A stretch of DNA of 33,004 nucleotides, taken from positions 1-33,004 of the forward strand of contig JAJPKR010000018.1 of the NCBI GenBank assembly GCA_021323595.1. Reading direction: 5' to 3'. Of this stretch, positions 15,630-24,335 are shown piece after piece (position 1 is the first letter of the stretch; each line of letters begins with the position of its first letter). The notes under the pieces were generated by a model. It was not told the origin of the DNA. It did not search any database and was given only the letters and a program-made list of their open reading frames with translations. Source of the stretch: Terriglobia bacterium (lineage in GTDB: Bacteria; Acidobacteriota; Terriglobia; Terriglobales; SCQP01). The translations under genes and the position numbers were made by a program.

Positions 15630-16286
15630 ATGAGCAGATTCCGCCGCCTGAGCGCGGCGCTGGCCGCCTGCCTGGCGCTGCTGCTGCTGCGCGCGCCCGC
15701 CGGCGCCGCCACGCCGCCGCTGGCGCCCGAACTGGGCAACCCGCATGCCCGCGTGCGCGTCGTGATCTTCGAAGACCTGGAGTGTCCCGACTGCGCCCAT
15801 TGGCACGGCATCATGAAGCAGCAGTTCTTTCCCCGCTACGCCGGCCGGGTGCGCTTCGAGTTTCGCGATTTCCCCTTGCCGCAGCACGCCTGGGCCTTCA
15901 ACGCCGCGGTGATCGCACGCTTCTTTTCCCGGCATAGCCCCAAGCTCTATTTCGCCTGGCGCGATTACTGCTTTACCCATCAGAACGAGCTGACCCCCGC
16001 GAATCTCATGGACCGCGCCGCCGCCTTCGCCTCCGCCTCCGGCATCGGACGCGGCGAGTTGGAGGCCGCTTTTTCCGATGCCAGCCTGCTGGCTGCGGTC
16101 GAGCGCGACCGCGCCGAGGGCCAGCGCGCCGGCGTCGAGCACACGCCCACCATTCTGGTCGGCGCCAATCAGCCCGGCCTCGATCGCGGCGGCACGCTCG
16201 ACACCGCCGGCCTGACCGAGGCGACCACCCCGCAGCAACTGACGCTGCTGTTGCGGCAAGATCTCGTGGCCGCCCGCGGGCGCTGA
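15630..16286 (+). CDS. Exported DsbA-like thiol:disulfide protein
   Basis: This 218-residue protein has a signal peptide (LAACLALLLLRAPAGA, cut near residue 27) and a thioredoxin fold of the DsbA/DsbC-like type. The redox site is CPDC (Cys52, Cys55) in FEDLECPDCAHWH. A cis-Pro segment (EHTPTILVG) lies near the C-terminus, after a helical insert. It probably makes or reshuffles disulfides in the periplasm. The Pro-Asp between the cysteines differs from DsbA's Pro-His and does not fix the direction of the reaction. The ATG at 15630 is chosen over the TTG just before it because of the -10 spacing. No DsbB-like partner is nearby. Confidence 0.85.
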   Translation: MSRFRRLSAALAACLALLLLRAPAGAATPPLAPELGNPHARVRVVIFEDLECPDCAHWHGIMKQQFFPRYAGRVRFEFRDFPLPQHAWAFNAAVIARFFSRHSPKLYFAWRDYCFTHQNELTPANLMDRAAAFASASGIGRGELEAAFSDASLLAAVERDRAEGQRAGVEHTPTILVGANQPGLDRGGTLDTAGLTEATTPQQLTLLLRQDLVAARGR

Positions 16287-16609
16287 ACCCAGCCCGTTGG
16301 CGCAAGAGCAGAAAGCCCCTTGGCGCTTCGGCGGTTCGCCGGCGGCGGGCGTTGCCATGCCGTCGCCCATAGGCCGTGGAACCGGCGGACGGCGCGGCCG
16401 GCGGCGCGGCTGTTGTGCCGCCGTTACCCACGCAATTCCGTTTATGCGCAAAGTTCCGCATACTGCGCGCCGCCTCCCGTCCCCAAGCACCAAGATTTCC
16501 AATCGCTTAGCGGACTAGTCCCAATGGCCAGTAACCTGCACCTGTCCGTTGTGCCGGCGGGGGCAGCCCAGGCCTCGCTTGGCGCCAAAAAACGTCAGGA
16601 CTTGCCCAA
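16287..16609 (+). other. Gene-free stretch upstream of the PEP-CTERM gene
   Basis: No convincing gene is present in these 323 bases. A poor promoter candidate is TTCCGT (16436-16441) with CATACT (16459-16464) 17 bases apart, which would give a leader of about 140 nt before the GTG at 16610. The leader-like part is less GC-rich than its surroundings. No known riboswitch or sigma-54 (-24/-12) element was recognised. Confidence 0.4.
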
Positions 16610-17281
16610 GTGATCGAACGCGCCCTTCGCTACTCCGCAATCCTCGTCCTCTTAGCCGGCCTCGCCGCCGCGGGCACGGTTAACGTGGAACTGACCGGCG
16701 TCGGCGGCAGCTATGCCACCGTACCCGGCACCAGCACCGCCGTTTACACCTATCCCTACTATTTGTCGCTGAACGGCACGAACACGGCCGTGATCTGCGA
16801 CGACTTCAATGATGAAGTTTCGATCGGCGAGACCTGGCAGGCGAACCAGACGAATCTCGGCGCCGACCTCGCCGCCAACGATTTCAGCGGCACCATGTTC
16901 GGCAACGCCACCAAATACCAGGAAGCCGCCTGGCTGCTGTCGCAAATCAACGGCACGAACAGCAACGACATCCAGTTCGCGCTGTGGGCGCTTTTCGACA
17001 CCAACAGCACGCAAGCGGCGCAACTGGCGAGCTTCGACAACGGGGCGGCGCAAAACTGGCTGAACGCGGCGGCGGCGTGGGCGGGCAACGCGAACAACCT
17101 CGCGAACTTCGACTTCTCCGCCTTCGCCATCATCAATCCCGACCCGGGAACGCAATCGGGTTCGCTGGGGACGCCGCAGGAATACATCACGGAAACTCCG
17201 GAACCGGTTAGCCTGGCCCTGCTGGGCACAGGGCTCCTCCTCGTGGGGCTAACGCGGAAGCGCTGGGGGTTAGCGGCTTAA
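16610..17281 (+). CDS. PEP-CTERM sorting-domain protein
   Basis: This 223-residue exported protein starts at GTG 16610 with a signal peptide (YSAILVLLAGLAAAGT) and ends in a PEP-CTERM tail: TPEPVSLALLG, a hydrophobic helix, then RKRWG. This tail is recognised by an exosortase (EpsH/XrtA type), which cuts it and passes the protein to the cell surface or extracellular matrix. The middle part has many Asn, Gln, Thr and Ala, low charge, and CDDFNDEVSIGETW, a segment seen in other PEP-CTERM proteins of unknown role. Asn-X-Thr sites are frequent, as is common for these proteins. No exosortase gene is in the window. It ends at a strong terminator. Confidence 0.88.
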   Translation: MIERALRYSAILVLLAGLAAAGTVNVELTGVGGSYATVPGTSTAVYTYPYYLSLNGTNTAVICDDFNDEVSIGETWQANQTNLGADLAANDFSGTMFGNATKYQEAAWLLSQINGTNSNDIQFALWALFDTNSTQAAQLASFDNGAAQNWLNAAAAWAGNANNLANFDFSAFAIINPDPGTQSGSLGTPQEYITETPEPVSLALLGTGLLLVGLTRKRWGLAA

Positions 17282-17310
17282 CCGAAGCCGTTCACCCGCC
17301 CAGTGCGGAG

Positions 17311-17362
17311 GGCCCCTTTTCCGAGACGAGGAGTAGCTCGGGAAAGGGGCCTTTTTTGTTTT
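17311..17362 (+). terminator. Strong intrinsic terminator after the PEP-CTERM gene
   Basis: GGCCCCTTTTCCGAG (17311-17325) pairs over all 15 positions, with one G-U, with CTCGGGAAAGGGGCC (17337-17351). It is followed by TTTTTTGTTTT. It is a textbook Rho-independent terminator 30 bases after the stop codon, and the clearest one in the window. Confidence 0.95.
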
Positions 17363-17511
17363 GAGGGATCGAGGAAACGCGCCGGGCGTTCGGGCGCGCC
17401 TGGCGGACCGGAGCGCAGGCGGCCGCTGGCGGCCGGCCGGAGAATCCGGGATTCGGTGCGGCGGGTAACCGCGGCGGGCGGGTGATCGTAAACCAAAGAG
17501 GCGGCGACGAT

Positions 17512-17517
17512 TACAAT
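17512..17517 (+). promoter_or_regulatory. Possible -10 box of the RND efflux genes
   Basis: TACAAT lies 51 bases upstream of the ATG at 17569, allowing a leader of about 45 nt. No -35 match is clear and no repressor operator is recognised in 17363-17568. Confidence 0.35.
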
Positions 17518-17568
17518 TGAACTACGAGCGTTCGCCGCTCGACTTGGTTCGTTCGCGGATACTCACGC

Positions 17569-18837
17569 ATGCAGCTTCCCGCCCGTTGGCCGCTGCGGTG
17601 CAGCCTGGCCCTGATCTTGCCGCTCGCGCTGGCCGGCTGTCACAAGCAGCAGGCGCGGGTGGCGCCGCTGCCGCCGGTGCCGGTCGCGGTGGCGCAAGTG
17701 GCCACCGCGAACGTGCCCACGCGCATCCAGGCGATCGGCCTGGCGCAGGCCTATGCGACGGTTTCGGTGCGCTCGCGCGTGGATGGCGAGCTGCAAAGCG
17801 CGGCGTTCCAGCAGGGCGACTACGTCCGGAAGGGCCAACTGCTGTTCACGATCGATCCCCGTCCCTTCCAGGCCGCCTTGGCGCAAGCCAACGCCAATCT
17901 GGCCAAGGACCTGGCCAACTACGCCGAAGCCAAGCTGGAGGCGGCGCGCTACGCGGAACTGGCCAAGGCGGGCATCGTCTCGCGCGAGCAGAACGACCAG
18001 ATGCAGGCGGCGGCAGAGGCGCTGGCCGCCTCGGTGCAGTCGGATCGCGCCGCCGTCGAAACCGCCAAGCTCAACCTCAGCTATTGCTCCATCGTTTCGC
18101 CCGTGGACGGCCGCACCGGCAGCCTGCTGGTGCAGCCGGGCAATGTCATCCAGGCCAACACCACGGTGCTGGTGACGATCAACCAGATTCAGCCCATCTA
18201 TGTCGAGTTCGCGGTGCCCGAGCAGTATTTGCCCGAGATCAAGGAGTTCATGGGCCGGCGGCAGTTGGTGGTGCGCGTGCATCCGCAGAACGACAACCAC
18301 GACGACGTGGGCACGCTGACCTTCGTGGACAACGCCGTGGATCCCACCACTGGCACGATCAAGCTGATGGGGACGTTTCCCAATCCCGCCCGCCGGCTGT
18401 GGCCGGGCGAGTACTTGAACGCGGAGGTGACGCTGGCGGTGCAGGCGAACGCGACGGTCGTGCCGCAAGCGGCGGTAATGACCGGGCAAGACTCGCTTTA
18501 CGTTTACGTGATCACGCCGCAGGGGCGCGCCGAGAACCGGCCGGTCGAGACCGGCGTCACGGAAAACGGGGTGACGGTCATTCAGAAGGGTTTGCAGCCG
18601 GGCGAGACGGTGGTGACGGACGGGCAGTTGCGGCTGTTTCCCGGAGCGAAGGTCGAGATCACGGGCCGCGCCAGCACGCCCGTCTCCGCCGGCAGCGATA
18701 CGCCGGGGCCCGGGCCGGCGCCGCGGCTGACGCAGGCTCATCCGGGGTTGGCGCATCCGGCGGCCGCGCCCGCGCGCGGCGGCGCGGGGGGCGGCGCCGC
18801 TGCGGCGCTCACCGGCGCAGGCGCGCGGCAGCGATAG
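17569..18837 (+). CDS. RND efflux periplasmic adaptor lipoprotein (MdtA/AcrA-like)
   Basis: This 422-residue membrane fusion protein has a lipoprotein signal with the lipobox LAGC (Cys24). A biotinyl-lipoyl half-motif (VSVRSRVDGELQSAAFQQGDYVRKGQLL), a coiled-coil hairpin rich in Ala and Gln (about 100-165), the second lipoyl half (SPVDGRTGSLLVQPGN) and beta-barrel and membrane-proximal domains follow. The last 50 residues form a Gly/Ala/Pro-rich tail of low complexity. It links the inner-membrane pump encoded 105 bases downstream to an outer-membrane channel, which is not encoded here. The MdtA group is the closest match by eye; the transported compounds are unknown. Confidence 0.92.
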   Translation: MQLPARWPLRCSLALILPLALAGCHKQQARVAPLPPVPVAVAQVATANVPTRIQAIGLAQAYATVSVRSRVDGELQSAAFQQGDYVRKGQLLFTIDPRPFQAALAQANANLAKDLANYAEAKLEAARYAELAKAGIVSREQNDQMQAAAEALAASVQSDRAAVETAKLNLSYCSIVSPVDGRTGSLLVQPGNVIQANTTVLVTINQIQPIYVEFAVPEQYLPEIKEFMGRRQLVVRVHPQNDNHDDVGTLTFVDNAVDPTTGTIKLMGTFPNPARRLWPGEYLNAEVTLAVQANATVVPQAAVMTGQDSLYVYVITPQGRAENRPVETGVTENGVTVIQKGLQPGETVVTDGQLRLFPGAKVEITGRASTPVSAGSDTPGPGPAPRLTQAHPGLAHPAAAPARGGAGGGAAAALTGAGARQR

Positions 18838-18942
18838 GCGAGGACATGTGACGGCGCAAGGATTGCAGTTCGGAACGCGGGGAGCGCGGCAGCGGCGGCC
18901 GGCGCCGGGAAGCGGCACGCCGGCGGCGGAGGGCGGCGCGGC

Positions 18943-21900
18943 GTGAGCGGCTACGAGCGCGACAACCCGAAGGAGGCGCGCGCGCCGGGCGGCGAGCTGC
19001 TCAAGAAATCGCTCGAACCCAGCCGCGCGCAAAGCGGCAGCGGCGGCATCGCCTCGATCTTCATCCACCGGCCGATCGCCACCACGCTGGTGATGTTCGC
19101 GATCCTGCTCTTCGGCATCGTCGCCTACAAATTCCTGCCCGTCAGCGATCTGCCGCAAGTGGATTTCCCCACCATTGCGGTCAACGCCGGCCTGCCCGGC
19201 GCCAGCGCCGAGACCATGGCTTCGTCGGTGGCCACCCCGCTCGAGAAGCAATTCGCCAGCATCCCCGGCCTCGACGAGATGACCTCGAGCAGCCAGCAGG
19301 GCTCGACCTCGATCACCTTGCAGTTCGCGCTGAACCGCAGCATCGACGCGGCGGCGCAAGACGTGCAGTCGGCCATCGCCGCCGCCGGCGGGCAGCTGCC
19401 GCCGGGCATGCCCACCCCGCCCACCTATCGCAAGGTGAATCCCGCCGACTCGCCCGTCCTCTTTCTGGGCCTGAGCTCGAGCACCATGCCGCTCTCGACG
19501 GTGGACCGCTACGCCGAAGACGTAGTCGGGCAGCGCATCTCGATGGTCGAGGGCGTGGCCGAGGTCAACGTTTACGGCTCGCAGAAGTACGCGGTGCGCA
19601 TCCAGCTCGATCCGCTGGCGATGGCCGCGCACGACGTGGGCATCGACGACGTCACCAGCGCCATCCAGAGCGGCAACGTCAACCTGCCGACCGGCACGCT
19701 CTGGGGCGCGACCAAGGCCTACACGGTGCAGGCCAGCGGGCAGTTGAACGACGCCGCCGCCTACCGGCCGCTGATCGTCGCCTTCCGCAACGGCGCGCCG
19801 GTGCGCCTGGGGCAGATCGGGCGCGTGCTCGACAGCGTGCAGACGGACAAGAGCGAGAGCTGGCTCAACGGCCAGCCCGGCCTGCTGCTGGCGATCCAGC
19901 GCCAGCCCGGCACCAACACCATCGACGTCGTCAACCGCATCCGCGCGCTGCTGCCCGGCTTCCGCGCCGTGATTCCGCCGGCGATCAGCCTGCAGGTCGA
20001 GTACGACCGCTCGGTGACGATTCGCGAATCGGTCAACGACGTCAAGTTCACCCTGCTGCTGACCATCTTTTTGGTCATCTTGGTGATCTTTCTCTTCCTG
20101 AAGAACATCTCCGCCACCATCATTCCCAGCCTGGCGCTGCCCTTCTCGATCATCGGCACCTTCGCGGTGATGTACCTGCTCGGCTACAGCCTGGACAACC
20201 TGTCGCTGCTGGCGCTGACGCTGTGCGTAGGCTTCGTCGTGGACGACGCCATCGTCATGCTCGAGAACATCGTGCGCCACATGGAGCAGGGCAAGAGCGC
20301 GCTGCGCGCCGCGCTCGACGGCTCGCGCGAGATCGGCTTCACGATCGTCTCGATGACGCTGTCGCTGGCGGCGATCTTCATCCCCTTCCTGTTCATGGGC
20401 GGGGTGCTGGGCCGCCTCCTGCACGAATTCGCGGTCACCATCGGCGCCGCGATTTTGGTCTCCGGCTTCGTGTCGCTGACGCTGACGCCGATGCTCTGCA
20501 GCCGCTTCCTCAAGCCGCATCCGCCGGCGGAGCGCCACGGCGCGCTCTACAACGCGCTCGAGGGCGGCTTCCAGTGGATGTACCGCGTCTACGACTGGGG
20601 CCTGCGGCTGGTGCTGCGGCATCGCGTCTGGACCATGCTCGGCGCCGGCGCCGTGCTCGCCGCCACCGTCTATCTGTTCCTGCTGATTCCCACCGGCTTT
20701 CTGCCCAACGAAGACACCGACGAGATCAGCGCCTCGGTGCAGGCGCAGCAGGGCATCTCCTGGGACGCGATGAAGCGGCACATGGAAGCGGTGATGCAGG
20801 TCTTCAACCGGATGCCGGAGTCGCAGGAGGTGATGGCCTTCGCCGGCGGCGGCCGCGGCGCCGGCAACACCGGCAACGTCTTCGACCACCTCAAGCCGCG
20901 CGCCGAGCGCAAGTACAGCTCCGACCAGCTCATCGCCCAGCTGCGGCCGCAGCTCAGCAAGATTCCCGGCGTGCAGGTCTTCTTGCAGACGCCGCCGCCG
21001 ATCCGCATCGGCGGCCACAGCACCAACGGCCTCTACCAGGTGGCGCTCGAAGGGCCGGACCCCAGCGAGCTCTATCACTACGCGCCCCTGCTGGCGCGCC
21101 GGCTGCAGCAGATCCCCATCCTCACCGACGTCAACACCGACATCCAGCTCCAGAACCCGACCGTGGACGTCAAGATCGACCGCGACAAGGCGGCCACCCT
21201 GGGCGTGACCGCGCAGCAGATCGAGAGCGCGCTCTACACCGCCTACGGCGAGCGGCAGATCTCGCTCATCTACGCGCCCGACGACGAGTACTACGTCATC
21301 ACCGAGCTGGAGCCGCAGTACCAGCGCGATCCCAGCGCCCTCGACGATCTCTACCTTCATTCCTCGAACGGCAACCTGGTGCCGCTCAGCGCCGTCACCA
21401 CGCTCTCGCAGAGCCTGGGACCGCTCACCGTCAACCACATCGGCCAGTTCCCCGCCGTCACCATCTCGTTCAACTTGCGGCTGGGCGCCTCGCTCGGCCA
21501 GGCGGTGAATGCGATCGAGAAGGCGGCCGCCGGCTTCGTGCCGCAGACCATCTCGCTGCAATTCCAGGGCTCGGCGCAGGTGTTCCAGCAGTCCATGACC
21601 GGCATGGGGCTGCTGCTGGGCATGGCGGTGCTGGTGATCTATATCGTGCTCGGCATCCTGTACGAGAGCTTTATTCATCCGCTGACGATCCTTTCCGGCC
21701 TGCCGGCGGCGGGCTTCGGCGCGCTGGTGACGCTGTGGCTCTTCCACGTGGACCTGAATATCTACTCGATCGTCGGCATCATCATGCTGGTCGGCATCGT
21801 CAAGAAGAACGCCATCATGATGATTGACTTCGCGCTCGACGCCGAGCGCGGCCAGGGGCTGGCGCCCGAGCGCGCCATCTATCAGGGCGCGCTGGTGCGC

Positions 21901-22158
21901 TTCCGCCCGATCATGATGACCACCTTCTGCGCCTTGGTCGGCACCTTGCCGATCGCGCTCGGCTGGGGCGCGGGGGCGGAGTCGCGCCGGCCGCTGGGCT
22001 TGGCCGTGGTCGGCGGCCTGCTGTTCAGCCAGTTCTTGACCCTTTTCATCACCCCCGTCGTCTACGTCTACATGGACCGCTTCCAAACCTGGCTCGGCGG
22101 CACGCGCCATCCCGTCGCCGTCGGCGAGCCGGAACCCGCCTTGGCCGCCGGGGACTAG
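18943..22158 (+). CDS. RND multidrug efflux pump, HAE1 family (MdtB/AcrB-like)
   Basis: This 1071-residue inner-membrane transporter has the family pattern of 12 helices with two large periplasmic loops. After the first helix (FIHRPIATTLVMFAILLFG) comes DLPQVDFPTIAVNAGLPGAS. The proton-relay residues are present: Asp-Asp in GFVVDDAIVMLEN (about 430) and Lys in GIVKKNAIMMIDFALD (about 950). The pump takes substrates from the periplasm or outer leaflet and uses the proton gradient. The start is GTG at 18943, which leaves a 36-residue hydrophilic N-terminal extension before the first helix. No closer ATG keeps the first helix. It is likely co-transcribed with the adaptor gene upstream. Confidence 0.94.
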   Translation: MSGYERDNPKEARAPGGELLKKSLEPSRAQSGSGGIASIFIHRPIATTLVMFAILLFGIVAYKFLPVSDLPQVDFPTIAVNAGLPGASAETMASSVATPLEKQFASIPGLDEMTSSSQQGSTSITLQFALNRSIDAAAQDVQSAIAAAGGQLPPGMPTPPTYRKVNPADSPVLFLGLSSSTMPLSTVDRYAEDVVGQRISMVEGVAEVNVYGSQKYAVRIQLDPLAMAAHDVGIDDVTSAIQSGNVNLPTGTLWGATKAYTVQASGQLNDAAAYRPLIVAFRNGAPVRLGQIGRVLDSVQTDKSESWLNGQPGLLLAIQRQPGTNTIDVVNRIRALLPGFRAVIPPAISLQVEYDRSVTIRESVNDVKFTLLLTIFLVILVIFLFLKNISATIIPSLALPFSIIGTFAVMYLLGYSLDNLSLLALTLCVGFVVDDAIVMLENIVRHMEQGKSALRAALDGSREIGFTIVSMTLSLAAIFIPFLFMGGVLGRLLHEFAVTIGAAILVSGFVSLTLTPMLCSRFLKPHPPAERHGALYNALEGGFQWMYRVYDWGLRLVLRHRVWTMLGAGAVLAATVYLFLLIPTGFLPNEDTDEISASVQAQQGISWDAMKRHMEAVMQVFNRMPESQEVMAFAGGGRGAGNTGNVFDHLKPRAERKYSSDQLIAQLRPQLSKIPGVQVFLQTPPPIRIGGHSTNGLYQVALEGPDPSELYHYAPLLARRLQQIPILTDVNTDIQLQNPTVDVKIDRDKAATLGVTAQQIESALYTAYGERQISLIYAPDDEYYVITELEPQYQRDPSALDDLYLHSSNGNLVPLSAVTTLSQSLGPLTVNHIGQFPAVTISFNLRLGASLGQAVNAIEKAAAGFVPQTISLQFQGSAQVFQQSMTGMGLLLGMAVLVIYIVLGILYESFIHPLTILSGLPAAGFGALVTLWLFHVDLNIYSIVGIIMLVGIVKKNAIMMIDFALDAERGQGLAPERAIYQGALVRFRPIMMTTFCALVGTLPIALGWGAGAESRRPLGLAVVGGLLFSQFLTLFITPVVYVYMDRFQTWLGGTRHPVAVGEPEPALAAGD

Positions 22159-22254
22159 CGCGGACGGCGGACCGCCCGCCGCCGCCAGGCGCCGGGCCCG
22201 GCTCGCGCGCAGCGAAGAGACCGCCGCCGGCCGCCCGGCTCGTGCGCTCGGCCG

Positions 22255-22276
22255 CGGCGCCGGCTACCCGGCGCCG
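22255..22276. terminator. Hairpin downstream of the RND operon
   Basis: A perfect nine-base-pair stem, CGGCGCCGG with CCGGCGCCG, closes a four-base loop (CTAC) about 97 bases after the pump stop codon. It lacks a T tract, so termination is only a possibility. Confidence 0.4.
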
Positions 22277-22592
22277 GACTGCGGAGCGCAAGCGGTCCCT
22301 GAGGGCCGGGCGGCGCCTAGCAGTCCGCCTACCGGCGCGCATTTTCCCCCCGGAGGTGCGTGAAGCCGCTTTTTGCGATCCGGACGGAGGCGCTGGAGGG
22401 TGGCACGCCGGTTCGCTCGCGGACAGCGCGGGGGCCGGCCGCAGATCGTTGCATTTGCAGGAGCTTGGCGGAACTTGCGCGGTTCGGACGAGGGCCTGAA
22501 ATGTGTGCCACCACTTTGGGGGGTGAGGGGCAGCGGAGCCGCAGTCGAGGAGACGGACGGCAGGCGCAGCCATCGGGTTCGGTTCGAGTAAG

Positions 22593-22628
22593 TCAGCGGA
22601 GTCACCCACTTCAGCGGAGTCACCCACT
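22593..22628. repeat. Tandem 18-bp repeat, two exact copies
   Basis: TCAGCGGAGTCACCCACT occurs twice head to tail (22593-22610 and 22611-22628), followed by TAAGAGTG. Repeated AGTGGGTGACTCC-like blocks of this kind occur at the ends of some insertion sequences, such as IS21-type elements, but no transposase is present. It could also be a paired binding site. Confidence 0.85.
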
Positions 22629-23077
22629 TAAGAGTGATGCTGAGCCGGCCAAAAGGGTTGGCTGAGAGCACACGCAGTCGGCGATTTTGGGAACTCGGCG
22701 GGCGCTGATAGATTCGCGCCGAGCCCCTCCCCCCTTCCGGGGCGGCGCAGCGTTGAGGCCGCTGTCGTAAGGGCCCCTCGCACCGACATCTGTCTCTTGC
22801 CGGCTTTGAAGCGAGTCCCCAATGGCAGGTTGTGCCGAAGGAGTCCGTCCAAGAGCTGCCGCGCGGAGAGCCTGACCGGGGGGTGGATCGCAGCGATGCC
22901 CCGCGGCGGACAGGCGGCACTCATTCCGGGGCCGAGGGATATATCTGGAGGCGCGGTCATCGGCGGCTACCCCGACGCACGCGTAAAAAAAAAGACGTGA
23001 ATTAAGGGGCGTGGTAGGGCACAGGCTGGGGTAACATGATTGGCCTATCGGCGTCAGGGATTCCCATGGAGGTGAAT

Positions 23078-24334
23078 ATGTCCGCGCCAACAACGTCAAC
23101 GCGCCCGGGTGAGCTTACCTATGAGGTGTTAAGAGATGCCGTCGAAGGCGGGGCGGCCGCTTTTCGCTGTCGGCGCCGCTTGCAGCCAATCGGCGGCCCC
23201 GGCGACAAGGTGTTCCCACCGACGTTCGCGGGAGCGGTCTACGCAACCGAGCAGCGTCGTCTTCCCGGGTACGCCGCACCGGTTACCTGCGTGCTCCTCG
23301 ACAGCGTGCAGAGCCAGGCAAACCGCATGGAACAAGCCCTGCAGGATGCCGTCGACGCCAGAGAAATTTCGATCCCGATTATCGAGGTGGATTTCTCGAG
23401 CTTCGAGCCGACCGGCAAGGAAGACGGGGACAAGAATCGCCTGCTCTCGCCTATAGGCAAGATTACGAGCCTCCAGGTCCCACACCGCCTCGCCGACGCG
23501 ATTTTGCGCGACAGCGAATACCTAGAGCCAGATGGCACGAAGAAGCCCTTCCGCAAATCGAGTGTGGGCCAGCCGATCGACTCCGCGTCCCCCTTGAATG
23601 CCACGCCGATTTACGAGCTTTGCCCCACCGCCCTCATTTTCGGGATGTGGGACTCCACCGGCCCCAGGGGCGGCCTCGGCGCCAAGTTCGAGCGCGCCCT
23701 GGTTTCCGAAATCGTCGGTGTCGGCGCAGAGTTGGGCGACCTGACACGCGGCGTCAGGCGTGACCCTCTGGATATCGCCAGCGGCATTATGGTAGTCAAG
23801 CTCCCTGACGGCGATTGGCGCCTCGCCAGGGCCGAAACTGAAGGGGAGCACGAGCGAACTGTGGCGCCCTCGAAGGTAAACCACAGCAGCGTGCCGTTTC
23901 CGGAGAAGACGGAAAAGAATCGGTACTCTGGAATGACGATTGAATTCGCCGAGCAGACGACCACCATCTCACTGATTGCGCTGAGGCGCCTCGGTTTCCC
24001 CCGAGGGTCTGCCACCGCCGCCCGCACAGCCCTGGCGGCCCTCGGTTTGTGCGCCGCGACTTTAGCCTTCTCGGCTGGCGACGACCTCAGATCCCGCTGT
24101 GCGCTCTGGCCAGTCGAGCCGATGGTCTGGCACCTCCTCGAAGACCCGGCCGCCGAGCCGAAACGGTTCTCGCTGGATGCGAAGACGGCTTGCACCCTCC
24201 TCGCTCACGCGGCGGCCGCCGCCGCCAAGGCCGGCGCCCCTTGGCGCTCTGAGGTCCTCACCCTGCTCCCCTCCCCAAAGTTAGTCGAACTGACCAGGCT
24301 TAGCCAGAAAGTGCGAGTCTCGCAGGAGGGGTAG
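23078..24334 (+). CDS. csb1: Type I-G Cas7-like backbone protein Csb1
   Basis: This 418-residue protein is the Csb1 (GSU0053-family) RAMP that coats the crRNA as the Cascade backbone in type I-G, formerly I-U. The family signature VLLDSVQSQANRMEQAL sits near residues 70-86, after LTYEVLRDAVEGGAAAFR. The start at 23078 is chosen because GGAGG ends five bases before it; an in-frame ATG at 23036 would add 14 residues without a ribosome-binding site. It opens the interference block csb1-csb2-cas3-cas8g, with the next start one base after its stop. Codon choice looks different from the housekeeping genes to the left, with fewer all-GC codons. Confidence 0.93.
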   Translation: MSAPTTSTRPGELTYEVLRDAVEGGAAAFRCRRRLQPIGGPGDKVFPPTFAGAVYATEQRRLPGYAAPVTCVLLDSVQSQANRMEQALQDAVDAREISIPIIEVDFSSFEPTGKEDGDKNRLLSPIGKITSLQVPHRLADAILRDSEYLEPDGTKKPFRKSSVGQPIDSASPLNATPIYELCPTALIFGMWDSTGPRGGLGAKFERALVSEIVGVGAELGDLTRGVRRDPLDIASGIMVVKLPDGDWRLARAETEGEHERTVAPSKVNHSSVPFPEKTEKNRYSGMTIEFAEQTTTISLIALRRLGFPRGSATAARTALAALGLCAATLAFSAGDDLRSRCALWPVEPMVWHLLEDPAAEPKRFSLDAKTACTLLAHAAAAAAKAGAPWRSEVLTLLPSPKLVELTRLSQKVRVSQEG

Positions 24335-24335
24335 C

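Larger units (their letters stand above)
22159..23077. other. 919-base gap between the RND operon and the CRISPR locus
   Basis: No gene is recognisable on either strand here; the open frames have biased, low-complexity translations rich in Arg, Pro and Ser. The gap holds a hairpin (22255-22276), an 18-bp tandem repeat (22593-22628), a run of nine A (22985-22993) and the csb1 ribosome-binding site at the right edge. Composition changes near 22600-23000 towards the less GC-extreme style of the cas effector genes. It may be the left junction of an acquired CRISPR island or hold decayed mobile DNA. Confidence 0.5.

Noticed and set aside
17563-22110. A 1515-codon open frame on the minus strand across the RND genes
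   Set aside because: It is antisense to two well-recognised efflux genes; its translation is rich in His, Gln, Arg and Asp without any domain, as expected for the complement of GC-rich coding DNA.
22570-22600. GGTTCGGTTCGAGT as a tRNA T-arm
   Set aside because: No acceptor stem, anticodon arm or D-arm can be built around it.
22264-22960. Several open frames in the gap before csb1 as possible small genes
   Set aside because: Translations are low-complexity and rich in Arg, Pro, Ser and Ala, frames overlap on both strands, and no ribosome-binding site or domain supports any of them.
22640-23035. A second CRISPR array or degenerate repeats upstream of csb1
   Set aside because: I found no copy of the 36-bp repeat, its CCGCGATCC/GGATCGCGG stem or its ATTGAAGC end in this stretch.
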